DNA of 64,000 nt from Halobacteriales archaeon QS_9_68_17 (lineage in GTDB: Archaea; Halobacteriota; Halobacteria; Halobacteriales; Natronoarchaeaceae), in assembly GCA_003023565.1 (NCBI GenBank), contig PXSA01000002.1:47691-111690 (forward strand), written 5' to 3'. Below, piece by piece: positions 8,569 through 17,112 of this stretch. The notes under the pieces were generated by a model, which ran no database searches, was not told where the DNA came from, and worked only from the letters and a program-made list of their open reading frames with translations. Numbering within the stretch: the stretch's first letter is position 1; each line of letters opens with the position of its first letter. The position numbers and the translations under genes are program-made.

Positions 8569-9306
8569 TCACTTCGGCCGGATCAGGTCCGCGAGCGTCA
8601 CCACGCTCCCGAGGGTCCAGCCCAGCGGGACGGCGATGCCGAACCACATGCCGACGTAGCCCAGTCCCCTGAGCGAGTACTGCGACCGCAGGTACTCGTT
8701 GACTCCGCCGACGTACAGCACGTTGTCGAGGATCCAGATGGCGAGCGACTCGCTCTGCGGGAAGACGGCGTTCGCGAGCGTCGGCGAGTACAGCGCGGCG
8801 ACGACCGGCGGCAGGAAGACCGCCGTCGTGCCGAACGGGTAGCCGAGCAACACGGTGGTGGCGCGGCCGCCGACCCGGGAGAACACGACGGCGGGCGCCG
8901 CGGAGACGGTGGCGACGACCCCGGCGGCACCCACCGCGACGAAGCCCGCGAACGAGAAGCGCAGCCGCGCGAACACGGTGAGCGCGCCCCAGAGGACGAC
9001 GGAGATGGCGACGACGCCGAGGATGCCGATCCGCGTCGCCGTGCCGTCGAACTTGCGCGCGTAGAACCGAGTCATGACGCCGAACAGCGCGAGCGGGTAG
9101 AGGAGGGCGACGACGAGCACGCCGACTGCCCCCCAGAGGCGATAGCCGACCCTCCCCGTAGTCGTGTTCGGCGTCCACTTGCCGAGGACGGAGTGAGCGG
9201 ACTCGCGCTGTCGCGGGAAGACCAGTTCCATCCAGGTCTCGTGCAACCGCCGCAGGTCGACCGCTATCGCGCCGAAGAGACCGCCGCTCCTGGACCTGGT
9301 GGCCAT
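8569..9306 (-). CDS. Multi-pass membrane protein of unknown function
   Basis: A 245-residue protein with a soluble N-terminus of about 55 residues (including ETWMELVFPRQRESAHSVLGK) followed by five or six hydrophobic helices: LWGAVGVLVVALLYPLALFG, ILGVVAISVVLWGALTVF, FAGFVAVGAAGVVATV, TTVLLGYPFGTTAVFLPPVV and GYVGMWFGIAVPLGWTLG. No transporter or enzyme motif is recognised. The N-terminal pattern looks conserved in haloarchaea, but the function is unknown. Confidence 0.65.
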   Translation of the reverse strand: MATRSRSGGLFGAIAVDLRRLHETWMELVFPRQRESAHSVLGKWTPNTTTGRVGYRLWGAVGVLVVALLYPLALFGVMTRFYARKFDGTATRIGILGVVAISVVLWGALTVFARLRFSFAGFVAVGAAGVVATVSAAPAVVFSRVGGRATTVLLGYPFGTTAVFLPPVVAALYSPTLANAVFPQSESLAIWILDNVLYVGGVNEYLRSQYSLRGLGYVGMWFGIAVPLGWTLGSVVTLADLIRPK

Positions 9307-9372
9307 ACAGACAAAGACACGATAACCCGATTTCAGTTTTCCGGCCCTACTCCGAGGATCGCCCGGGGCCTC

Positions 9373-10203
9373 TTACCAGGGAGCCCAGTCGGGGTCGATC
9401 TGGCGCTCCCGGCGGTCGATGCCGTCGATGGTCTCGACGTCGTTCTCGTCCAGGTCGAGCGCGACGCTGCTCAGGTTGTCGCGGATGTGGGCCTCGCCGG
9501 TCGCCTTGGGGATCGGCGTCGCGCCCTTCTCGCGGAGCCACGCGAGGCTGACCTGCGCCTCGCTCGCGTCGTGTTTCTCCGCGACCTCCTGTATCTCCGG
9601 GACGTCGAAGACCTCGCCGCGGGCCAGCGGCGAGTACGCCACGAGGGCCACGCCCTCGCGCTCGGCGCAGTCCTGCAGGTCCTCCTGTGGCAGGAGCGGG
9701 TGCATCTCGACCTGATTGGCGAACGGGGGCGCGTCGAGGATATCCTTCGCTTCGCGCACCTGCTCGGGTTCGAAGTTGCTCACGCCGACCCGGTCGACCA
9801 GACCGTCGTCGTACAGTTCGTCGAACGCCGGCAGCGTGTCTTCCGCGTCGTACTCGCCGGTCGGCCAGTGGACGTACAGCAGGTCGACGGAGTCGACGTC
9901 GAGGTCGTTCAGGCTCTCGTGGGCCGTGTGGATCACGTCCTCGTAGGCGAGGTTGTCCGTCCACACTTTGGTCGCGAGGAACACGTCGTCGCGGTCGACG
10001 TCGGCCGACTCGATACCCTCGCCCACGAACCGCTCGTTGTCGTAGGCCTGCGCCGTGTCGATGTGTCGGTAGCCGGCCTCCAGCGCCGTCCGGACGCTCT
10101 CGGCGCACTGGTCGGCGTCCGTGTTCTGCCACGTGCCGAGACCGAGCATCGGCATGCCGTCGACGCGCTGAACGCTGTCGGACGTGATCTGCTCCTGAGA
10201 CAT
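9373..10203 (-). CDS. Aldo/keto reductase (AKR superfamily)
   Basis: A 276-residue NAD(P)H-dependent oxidoreductase with a TIM barrel. Seen: LGLGTWQ, GYRHIDTAQAYDNE (catalytic Asp and Tyr), FLATKVW (catalytic Lys), LLYVHWPTG (catalytic His), GVSNFEPEQV, NQVEMHPLL, AYSPLARGE and IPKATGEAHIRDN for cofactor binding. The ATG at 10203 is chosen because the preceding frame lacks AKR homology. A second, distinct AKR lies at 17.1-17.9 kb. The substrate cannot be deduced. Confidence 0.88.
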   Translation of the reverse strand: MSQEQITSDSVQRVDGMPMLGLGTWQNTDADQCAESVRTALEAGYRHIDTAQAYDNERFVGEGIESADVDRDDVFLATKVWTDNLAYEDVIHTAHESLNDLDVDSVDLLYVHWPTGEYDAEDTLPAFDELYDDGLVDRVGVSNFEPEQVREAKDILDAPPFANQVEMHPLLPQEDLQDCAEREGVALVAYSPLARGEVFDVPEIQEVAEKHDASEAQVSLAWLREKGATPIPKATGEAHIRDNLSSVALDLDENDVETIDGIDRRERQIDPDWAPW

Positions 10204-10308
10204 GTGCGAACGAAGGGCCGTCGCGCGGAAAGGGGTTCGGGATGCGGAGAACGCGTCGGCGGGACAGTACGTTACCACGCACCACGGGGGTGGTCGGTCG
10301 GGTCGCGG

Positions 10309-11676
10309 TCAGTACTTCGGCTCCGCGCCGGTGATCTCGTAGACGTCGTCCATCACGGCGTCGCGGCGGGCGCGCCAGTCTTCGAACCCGGCGGGGGAGG
10401 TCGGGTAGTCGTCGTACACGTCCTTCAGGCGTTCGGCGCACTCGTGGACCCTGTACAGTTCGTACAGCGTGTCCCAGTGGCCGAACGTCTTGAAGAGGGT
10501 CTTGATCTTGAGCCCGAGGTCCATCGAGGAAGTGCCCTCGCTGCCGAGCGCGTCGACGAGCTGCTGGCCGGGGAGCGAGGAGACGACGGCGACGAGTTCG
10601 TCCACCTCGTGCGCGCCGCCGAAGATGTTGTACAGGTCCATGGCGGCGAAGCGCTTGCCGAAGTCCTGCATCACCTGCCGGTTGTACTCCCACAGCGTCT
10701 CCTCGCTCGGGTCGTCGTCAGCGACGGCCTCGATGGCGCGCCTGGCGGCCCAGTGGCCGGCTTTCGCGGCCCCCGGGATGCCGCCGCCGGTCGTCGGGTT
10801 GACGTGACCCGCGGCGTCGCCGACCGCAACGAACCCCGGCGCGGTGGCCGAGTCGTACGGGCGACGGGTCGGGAGCGCCGCGCCGAGCTTGTCCTCGACT
10901 TCCGCGCCCCGGAACTCCTCGCGGTCCTCGAGGTCGCGTTTGAGTACGTCGATAAGTTCCATCGGCTCCTTGTTCATCTGGAAGCCCAGCCCCGCGTTGA
11001 TCTCCGTCGACGAGCGCGGGAAGTACCAGAGATAGCCCAGTTCCTCGGTCGGTTTGAACACGATGGCGTCGTCCCACTCCACGGGGTCGTCGACGTGGAC
11101 GATCTCGCGGTAGGCCGAGCAGAACTGCGAGTAATCGACGTTCGTGTCGAACGTCGCGTCGCCGAGGTCCGCCTTGTCCTGCAGGATCGACAGCGCGCCC
11201 GCCCCATCGATGACGACGTCGGCCTCGTAGGTCAGCGTCTCGCCGCGGCGCTTGGCGCGAACGCCGGTCACGCGGCCGTCCCGCTGGAGCACGTCCTGTA
11301 CGACCGTGTCGTACTCGAGGTCGACGCCGACGCGGTCGACCTCCTCTAGCAGGACCTCGCCGTATCGCTTCCGGTCGAGGACCGCGCCCTGCGTGCCGAG
11401 CGGGATGTCGATGTCGTCGCCCGAGTGCGGGTTCTCGAAGACGGCGCGCCTGATGTTCTGGTTCTGGAACGACTCCTCTTTCAGATACTCGCGGTCGATC
11501 ACGTCCGGAAACGTGCTCTTGCCCTTGATCGCGTCGCCGCAGGCGATGTGTCCCGCCTCCTCCTCGGACTTGCGCTCGAGGAGGACGACGTCGAGGCCCT
11601 CGCCGGCTACCGTCGCCGCCGCGAAACACCCGGCGGTCCCGCCACCGACAACGACGATAGCATACGTCTCTGTCAT
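10309..11676 (-). CDS. Geranylgeranyl reductase family flavoprotein (archaeal lipid saturation)
   Basis: A 455-residue FAD-dependent protein. Seen: an N-terminal dinucleotide fold (VVVGGGTAGCFAAATVA and an acidic strand end, LLERK), the CGDAIKG motif after residue 45, YLWYFPRSSTEINAGLG in the middle, and GFVAVGDAAGHVNPTTGGGI, the second FAD motif. This pattern is typical of geranylgeranyl and digeranylgeranylglycerophospholipid reductases, which saturate isoprenoid chains of archaeal lipids. A role on the phytanyl ether lipids or on menaquinone side chains is equally possible. It is transcribed divergently from the lipoprotein gene at 11.8 kb. Confidence 0.85.
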   Translation of the reverse strand: MTETYAIVVVGGGTAGCFAAATVAGEGLDVVLLERKSEEEAGHIACGDAIKGKSTFPDVIDREYLKEESFQNQNIRRAVFENPHSGDDIDIPLGTQGAVLDRKRYGEVLLEEVDRVGVDLEYDTVVQDVLQRDGRVTGVRAKRRGETLTYEADVVIDGAGALSILQDKADLGDATFDTNVDYSQFCSAYREIVHVDDPVEWDDAIVFKPTEELGYLWYFPRSSTEINAGLGFQMNKEPMELIDVLKRDLEDREEFRGAEVEDKLGAALPTRRPYDSATAPGFVAVGDAAGHVNPTTGGGIPGAAKAGHWAARRAIEAVADDDPSEETLWEYNRQVMQDFGKRFAAMDLYNIFGGAHEVDELVAVVSSLPGQQLVDALGSEGTSSMDLGLKIKTLFKTFGHWDTLYELYRVHECAERLKDVYDDYPTSPAGFEDWRARRDAVMDDVYEITGAEPKY

Positions 11677-11788
11677 TACTGTCCTGCGTTCGCGTCCATC
11701 TCATAAAAAACGGGCACAAACGTCGCCACGCGGCCGTATCGGCCGCGGGCGGAAGACATATACGATCTCCGACTGCTTTACAATACTC

Positions 11789-12442
11789 ATGAGTCGGAAC
11801 ACACACGTTGCCGCCGTGATAGGCGTCGCGCTGTTGCTCGCGACCAGCGGGTGCATCGGGTTCGTTCTGGGCGACGAACCGCTGGAGTTCGAAGCCTCGA
11901 ACGCGACGGCGAGCGACAGCGGTCTCGAAGAGACGGGCTACGTTCACGAGGGTTCGGAGTCCCTGCGCGAGAAACGCACGATTCAGGACGTCGACCGCGA
12001 CGTGGTCGTCGAGGGGCACGCCAACACGTACGCGAAGACCGACGAGTTCCTCGACCGGGAACAGCAGATAGCCATGTTCGCCACCGCGTCGGTCCCGGAC
12101 GCCGAGGTGCTCGGGCGGTCGTTCAACCCCCTCGGCGAGATGTCGAACGAGGAACTGCTCGATCGCTTCCAGTCGGAGATGCCCGAGCAGTACAGCGGCA
12201 CAGAGTTCACCGTCGACGAGTCCAAGGCCGTCGACGGCGTGTTCGGCGAGTCCGCGAACGTGACGCGCTTCACCGGCACCACCGAGTTCGAGGGACGGGA
12301 GGTCGAGGTCGCGGCCTACATCACGAAGGTGAAACACGACGGCGACTGGGTCGTCATGATGGGCGCGCACCCGACCCAGCGGCCCGAAGAGGAGTTCGAC
12401 ATCGAGACGCTGATGCGGTCGGTCGAACACGGCGGCGAGTAG
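11789..12442 (+). CDS. Haloarchaeal lipoprotein (DUF6517-like)
   Basis: A 217-residue secreted lipoprotein: a short hydrophobic signal (VAAVIGVALLLATSGC) with the lipobox cysteine at about residue 22, then an acidic extracellular domain containing EETGYVHEGSESL, VEGHANTYAK and a C-terminal GDWVVMMGAHP. The layout matches a haloarchaeal lipoprotein family I recall as DUF6517. The N-terminus lacks a twin arginine. The ATG at 11789 directly precedes the signal, and an AT-rich stretch with caatactcat precedes it. Function unknown. Confidence 0.75.
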   Translation: MSRNTHVAAVIGVALLLATSGCIGFVLGDEPLEFEASNATASDSGLEETGYVHEGSESLREKRTIQDVDRDVVVEGHANTYAKTDEFLDREQQIAMFATASVPDAEVLGRSFNPLGEMSNEELLDRFQSEMPEQYSGTEFTVDESKAVDGVFGESANVTRFTGTTEFEGREVEVAAYITKVKHDGDWVVMMGAHPTQRPEEEFDIETLMRSVEHGGE

Positions 12443-12739
12443 TCGGCGTCACCGTCTCTCCGTTCACTGCAGTACGGTCACCGACCCGCGTGTTTCGGCC
12501 GAAGCAACCATCGAAGAGGGGCGGCGATCGAGGCGAACGGCAGCGCCGCCGCCGTTTCCGACGAAACAGCATTCGCGAACGGAGAGCGGTTCGGCTTCGG
12601 AGCGAAGCTCTGAGGGACCTCTGCTTGCTCCGTTCGCAAAGACACCGCGGCCGAGCGAGCGAGGCCGCGGGGTTTTTTGGCCGAGCTTTTTGCTCCGAGT
12701 GGTCGCGCGTAGCGCGACCCGAGGAGTAAAAAGGTCGTT
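12443..12739. repeat. Convergent intergenic gap rich in inverted repeats
   Basis: No gene is visible. Inverted repeats include gcgaacggag/ctccgttcgc (about 12574-12640), ccgcggcc/ggccgcgg around gagcgagcga (about 12645-12671), whose minus-strand loop tcgctcgctc recalls the loops near 37 kb, and ggtcgcg/cgcgacc around cgtag (about 12702-12720). A T-run at 12672-12677 follows the middle hairpin and could terminate the + strand lipoprotein transcript. Confidence 0.55.
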
Positions 12740-13603
12740 CTAGTAGAACTCGCGGACCAGATCCATCGCGTCCTCGGGCGCGCCGTCCGGGATCTCGGCC
12801 ATGTTCTCGTCGAGGCCGTGGAGGTCGCTGTAGGGGACGGAGTCCTCGTCCTGATAGATGACGCCCTGGTGCTCCTTGTCGGCGTCGAGGATCTTCTCCT
12901 TCGCGGCGTCGCGGTCGGAGGGGTCGTGGTCCTCCTCGGCGAGGTCGACGATGGAGTCGCGGAAGTAGTCGTAGGTGTCGACGTCGTTGAACGTCACGCA
13001 CGGCGAGTAGACGTTGACGAAGCCGAAGCCGTCGTGTTCGATAGCCTTCCGGACGATCTCGGTGTGGCGCTGGGAGTCAGAGGAGAACGACTGGGCGATG
13101 AACGTACCGCCGGCGGCCATCGAGAGCGCGAGCGGGTTGACCGGGGGTTGTTTGGGACCCTCGGGGGTCGTGCTCGTCTCGAAGTCCTCGCGCGAGGTGG
13201 GCGGGGCCTGCCCCTTGGTGAGGCCGTAGATGCGGTTGTCCATGACGACGTAGGTCATGTCCACGTTCCGGCGGACGGCGTGGATGAAGTGGCCCGCGCC
13301 GATGGAGTAGCCGTCGCCGTCGCCGCCCGCGACCATCACTTCGAGGTCGGGGTTGGCGAGTTTGACGCCGGTGCCGACCGGGAGCGCGCGCCCGTGGACG
13401 CCGTGGAGGGCGTACGAGTGCATGTACGTCCCGATCTTGCCGGAACAGCCGATGCCGGCGCAGATGAACGTGTTGCCCGGGTCGTTACCGGTCTCGGCGA
13501 GCGCTTTCATCATGCCGTTCATCGTGCCGAAGTCGCCGCACCCGGGACACCAGGTGGGCTGCTTGTCGGATTTGAAGTCAGTGAATCGGATATCCGAGCT
13601 CAT
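12740..13603 (-). CDS. korB: 2-oxoacid:ferredoxin oxidoreductase beta subunit
   Basis: The 287-residue thiamine-diphosphate-binding subunit. Seen: TWCPGCGDFG, ICAGIGCSGKIG, the TPP/Mg motif GGDGDGYSIGAGHFIHA, VMDNRIYGLTKGQ and a cysteine in YSPCVTFN. With KorA it oxidatively decarboxylates 2-oxoglutarate or another 2-oxoacid to the acyl-CoA, reducing ferredoxin. Its start overlaps the korA stop by four bases (ATGA), so the order korA-korB is one transcript. Beta subunits for pyruvate look similar; the KOR assignment rests on overall resemblance to haloarchaeal KorAB. Confidence 0.9.
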   Translation of the reverse strand: MSSDIRFTDFKSDKQPTWCPGCGDFGTMNGMMKALAETGNDPGNTFICAGIGCSGKIGTYMHSYALHGVHGRALPVGTGVKLANPDLEVMVAGGDGDGYSIGAGHFIHAVRRNVDMTYVVMDNRIYGLTKGQAPPTSREDFETSTTPEGPKQPPVNPLALSMAAGGTFIAQSFSSDSQRHTEIVRKAIEHDGFGFVNVYSPCVTFNDVDTYDYFRDSIVDLAEEDHDPSDRDAAKEKILDADKEHQGVIYQDEDSVPYSDLHGLDENMAEIPDGAPEDAMDLVREFY

Positions 13604-15351
13604 GCTGTGACCTCCGCTTCGAGTTCCGCTTCGATCTCGCCGGCCAGTTCGTCGGCCTTGAACCGAACGCCGTCGTACTTGTTCACGCGCTTGAGACGCG
13701 TAAGGGTGTCGTGCTCCAGCAGGTCGGCGAGCTGGCCTTGCTCGTTACACTCGACGACGATGACCTCGTCCGCGGCCTCGACCTCTTCGGTGAGGTCCGG
13801 GCGCGGGAAGATGTACGGTACCGAGATGAACCGGACATCGAGACCGTCGTCGTCGAGGAAATCGAGTGCCTCGACCATCGCGCCCTCGTTCGACCCCCAC
13901 GAGACGACGAGCGTGTCGGCGTCCTCGTCGCCGAACTCGCGGTAGTCCCAGTTCTCCTCCTGCTCTGCGGTCTCGACCTTGCGGTTGCGCTTGTCGACCT
14001 GGTTGACGCGCTCGTCGGTGTCCTCGGTCCGGCGGCCGAGTTCGTTGTGTTCGAGGCCGGTGGACATGTGCGCTCCGCCGTCGGTGCCCGGGAACGCTCG
14101 CGGACTGACGCCGTCGGCGGCATCGTAATGTGGCTGGAAGCGGTCCTGCTCGTCGAGGTACTGGTCGATGTCGTCCTCGTCGACGACCTTGCCGCGCTCG
14201 ATCTCGACCTCGTCCATGTCGAACTCCTCGGGGCGGAATGTCTGCTCGGTCACCGCCATGGCGAGGTCCGAGACCAGATACACCGGCACCTGATACTTCT
14301 CGGCGAGGTTGAACGCCTCGACGGTCTTCTGGAAGCACTCCGCGACCGTCGTCGGCGCGACGACGAACCGCGGCACCTCGCCGTGGCCGCCGTACAGTGC
14401 CATGTTGAGGTCGCCCTGCTCCTGCTTGGTCGGCATCCCCGTCGAGGGACCCGAGCGCATCACGTCACAGATGACCAGCGGCGTCTCGCTGGTGGCGACG
14501 AGACCGAACGTCTCGGTCATCAGGTCGATGCCCGGCCCGGACGTGGCCGTCATCGCCCGCGCGCCGGCCCGCGCCGCGCCGAGCGCCATGTTGACCGCCG
14601 ACAGTTCGTCCTCCGCCTGAACGACCGTGCCGCCGTACTGGTCGATGCGGCCGGTCAGGTACTCCATCACGTCCGTCGCGGGCGTGATCGGATAGCCGGA
14701 GTAGAACCGACAACCGGCGGCGATAGCGCCCATGCCGATCGCCTCGTCGCCGTTCAGGAGGACGAGGTCCTCGTCGGTCGTGTCGATGCTGTACTCGGGC
14801 AGGTCGTCGTAGTTCTCCTCGACGTACTCCTGACCGAGGCGGGCCGCCTGCTTGTTGTTCTCGACGAGTTTCTCGCCCTTGCTGGCGAAGCGCTTCTCCA
14901 GCGACTCGTCGAGGTTCTCGATCGGGAAATCGGCGATCTGACAGGCCGCGCCGAGCGCGACGACGTTGCGCATGATCGCCCCGCCGGCGTCCTCGGCGAG
15001 CGATTTCAGCGGCACGTCGACGCCGGTGACGCCCTCGGGGATCTCGGCGTCCCACGAGCGCTCGCCGTCGTAGATGACGACGCTGTCCTCGTGGAGTTCC
15101 TCGACGTTCTCGTCGATGGTGCGCTGGGTCAGCGCGACCAGGATGTCGAGGCGGTCGACCACGCTCTGGACGCGGTCCGTCGACGAGCGGATCTTGTACG
15201 CGGTGTACCCGCCGCGGATCCTGGACGCGAAGTCCTTGGATGTGAAGACGTGCCGTCCCGCTCTGGAGAGTGCCTGCGCGAAGATCTTTCCAGTGGAGTC
15301 GATGCCGTCGCCGGCTTCCCCCCCGATCGCCCAGTTCAGGTCCTCGGCCAT
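13600..15351 (-). CDS. korA: 2-oxoacid:ferredoxin oxidoreductase alpha subunit (gamma-alpha fusion)
   Basis: A 583-residue protein. The N-terminal ~180 residues are the gamma domain (GGEAGDGIDSTGKIFAQALS, SRIRGGYTAYKIR); the rest is the alpha pyrimidine-binding domain (GCRFYSGYPITPATDVMEYL, QAEDELSAVNMALGAARAG, TATSGPGIDLMTE, GPSTGMPTKQEQGDL) followed by a C-terminal domain with SWGSNEGAMVEAL. The fusion is the usual haloarchaeal form of this complex, which feeds the TCA cycle using ferredoxin rather than NAD. A divergent AT-rich promoter lies just upstream of 15351. Confidence 0.92.
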   Translation of the reverse strand: MAEDLNWAIGGEAGDGIDSTGKIFAQALSRAGRHVFTSKDFASRIRGGYTAYKIRSSTDRVQSVVDRLDILVALTQRTIDENVEELHEDSVVIYDGERSWDAEIPEGVTGVDVPLKSLAEDAGGAIMRNVVALGAACQIADFPIENLDESLEKRFASKGEKLVENNKQAARLGQEYVEENYDDLPEYSIDTTDEDLVLLNGDEAIGMGAIAAGCRFYSGYPITPATDVMEYLTGRIDQYGGTVVQAEDELSAVNMALGAARAGARAMTATSGPGIDLMTETFGLVATSETPLVICDVMRSGPSTGMPTKQEQGDLNMALYGGHGEVPRFVVAPTTVAECFQKTVEAFNLAEKYQVPVYLVSDLAMAVTEQTFRPEEFDMDEVEIERGKVVDEDDIDQYLDEQDRFQPHYDAADGVSPRAFPGTDGGAHMSTGLEHNELGRRTEDTDERVNQVDKRNRKVETAEQEENWDYREFGDEDADTLVVSWGSNEGAMVEALDFLDDDGLDVRFISVPYIFPRPDLTEEVEAADEVIVVECNEQGQLADLLEHDTLTRLKRVNKYDGVRFKADELAGEIEAELEAEVTA

Positions 15352-15478
15352 ATTGACGTGTGAGTAGCCCCCACCAAATCAAAAGCCTTCTGAAACACCA
15401 ACCCAACAAATCGTAAGTGATAGATACGCATCGAGCGTGAAAGGAAGGCCTTTGTCCCGTCCTCGAGTACTGAGGCCC

Positions 15479-16102
15479 ATGGATGCAACCCAGGTGACGG
15501 TCCGAGAAGTGCGGTCCGTCGGCACTGACACGGTCGCGCTGGAACTGGAGACGCCCGACGGGTTCGACGCGAAACCCGGGCAGTTCGTCCTCCTGCGCGC
15601 GACGGTCGACGGCGAAGAGGTCTCCAGACACTACACGCTCTCCTCGCCGGACGTCGAGGACACCTTCGAGATAACCGTCGGCGTCGACCCCGACGGCGAC
15701 CTCAGCCCCTGGCTCGCGGACCTCGATGCCGGCGACGAGGTCTCGGTCGAGGGGCCGTTCGGCACCGTGTTCTACGAGGACGAGGACGTCGTCTTGCTCG
15801 CCGGCGGTCCGGGCGTCGGCCCCGCCGTCGGGATGGGTGAGCGCGCGCTGGCGGACGGCCACGACGTCGCCATCGTATACCAGGATGACTCGCCCGCGCA
15901 CGAGGAGCGCCTCGCCGAACTCTCGGCTGGCGGCGCGACGGTCGTCGTCACCGACGGCAACCTGGACGAGGCGGTCGCGGAGGTCGCCGGCGGCGGACAG
16001 GTGTACGTGTTCGGGTTCCGCGAGTTCGCCGACGACTCGCTTGCCGCCGTCGAGGCGGCCGGCGGCGACCCCGACGACGCGAAGGTCGAGAACTTCGGGT
16101 AA
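15479..16102 (+). CDS. FNR-type FAD/NAD(P)H oxidoreductase
   Basis: A 207-residue protein of the ferredoxin-NADP reductase/flavin reductase fold. Seen: the FAD-binding SRHYTLSSP near residue 44, a GPFG turn, the nucleotide-binding LAGGPGVGPAVGMG near residue 106 and a C-terminal VYVFGFREF. It has no iron-sulfur cysteines and is shorter than full ferredoxin reductases, so it probably pairs with ferredoxin or flavin as a separate partner. The divergent position beside korAB fits a role in reoxidising ferredoxin (inference). Confidence 0.8.
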   Translation: MDATQVTVREVRSVGTDTVALELETPDGFDAKPGQFVLLRATVDGEEVSRHYTLSSPDVEDTFEITVGVDPDGDLSPWLADLDAGDEVSVEGPFGTVFYEDEDVVLLAGGPGVGPAVGMGERALADGHDVAIVYQDDSPAHEERLAELSAGGATVVVTDGNLDEAVAEVAGGGQVYVFGFREFADDSLAAVEAAGGDPDDAKVENFG

Positions 16103-16168
16103 CTCGCCGACCGCGCCGGGGTGAAAGAACGGCGGGAACTAAGTACCGCGGATGATTGGATATCCTAC

Positions 16169-16729
16169 ATGTCTCTGGACGAACGGACTCGGCGGGCGGT
16201 CAACGACCGTCTCGACCGGCTCCGCGAGCAGTACGACGGGTTTCGCGTCGCCGGCGACACCGTCGAACTCCCGGAGGAGGAGTTCGCCCTCGCCCGCTCG
16301 CGGGCGAGGGAGGGCCGCGTCGGCGGCGCGAGCGCGTGCGTACTGGACGGCGAGCGTATGCTACTCGTTCGGGCGCGGGAGACGGCCGGCGCATGGGGCG
16401 TCCCCGGCGAGGTCGCAACGCGGAGCGAACGGCTCGAAGCGACGGCGACGCGCGCCGTCCGCGAGGCCGCCGACGTACGGTGTTCGGTCCGCGATCTCTA
16501 TCAGGTTCGCCGACGACGGACCGTCGCCGCGGACGACCCGAACGGACCGACGATTCACAGCCTCTGGGTCTTCTTCGACGCCGACTACGAAACCGGAACG
16601 CCGACCCCCTCCGACGAGGACGTCACGGCGGCGCAGTGGTGGCAGTCGCCGCCGGACGTCGTCCATCCGGTGGTCCAGTCGCGAGTGCGCGAGTGGGCGA
16701 CCGGCATCGGCCGGACACAGTGGACATAG
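16169..16729 (+). CDS. Nudix-fold protein with degenerate catalytic box
   Basis: A 186-residue protein. Residues ~50 onward follow haloarchaeal Nudix hydrolases (GGASACVLDGERMLLVRAR, GAWGVPGE, IHSLWVFFDADYE, AAQWW), but the Nudix box reads GEVATRSERLEATATRAVREAADV: the GX5E spacing is kept while the REXXEE metal-binding glutamates are replaced by alanines. Pyrophosphohydrolase activity is therefore doubtful; it may only bind a nucleotide. The ATG at 16169 is chosen over an upstream in-frame ATG because it directly precedes the conserved region. The remnant immediately downstream keeps an intact box. Confidence 0.7.
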   Translation: MSLDERTRRAVNDRLDRLREQYDGFRVAGDTVELPEEEFALARSRAREGRVGGASACVLDGERMLLVRARETAGAWGVPGEVATRSERLEATATRAVREAADVRCSVRDLYQVRRRRTVAADDPNGPTIHSLWVFFDADYETGTPTPSDEDVTAAQWWQSPPDVVHPVVQSRVREWATGIGRTQWT

Positions 16730-16743
16730 CTGCGTCCGAACGC

Positions 16744-17040
16744 GACCGCCGGACTGCTCCGGGTGGCGGCGTCGAGGGCAACGAGACCTTCGTGCAGACG
16801 GCCGTCCGGGAGGTCCGCGAGGAGACGGGGATCGACTGCCGCGCGACCGGCTTCGCCGGCCGGCGACGACCGGAGAGTCCACTATCCGAGCCGTCTTCGA
16901 CGGCAGAGACGAGGGCGGAACGCTCGACGTGCGGGCCGCCGAACTCAACGGCGCGGCGTGGTTCGCCCGGTCGCCGGAACGCGTCCCCAACACGGTCGAG
17001 GCGCTCGCCGAGCGCTGGTGGGCCGACGCCTCATACGGAT
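16744..17040 (+). pseudogene. Frameshifted Nudix hydrolase remnant
   Basis: A perfect Nudix box (GGGVEGNETFVQTAVREV, continuing REETGIDC) is encoded from about 16759, with no start codon or N-terminal domain. Homology then jumps to another reading frame between about 16857 and 16885 and continues as STIRAVFDGRDEGGTLD, AELNGAAWFA and ALAERWW, the normal C-terminal half of a Nudix protein. It is truncated and frameshifted. It sits immediately after a Nudix gene whose own box has decayed, so the two may descend from a tandem pair. Confidence 0.75.
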
Positions 17041-17112
17041 CCCTGTCACTGTTTCCCGGTGCGACCGCATACCGTTCGCGGTTGCTCCGGAAACGACTTA
17101 CAGGGGTTCGTA

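Noticed and set aside
12740..15351. Pyruvate:ferredoxin oxidoreductase assignment
   Set aside because: Both complexes look alike; the two-subunit gamma-alpha plus beta form resembles haloarchaeal KorAB more closely, though without a search this is not certain.
16287..16310. Palindrome ccctcgcccg/cgggcgaggg in the Nudix gene as another inserted element
   Set aside because: The encoded residues (ALARSRAREG) fit the normal sequence of the region, and the 4-nt loop differs from the 5-nt class; probably chance in GC-rich codons.
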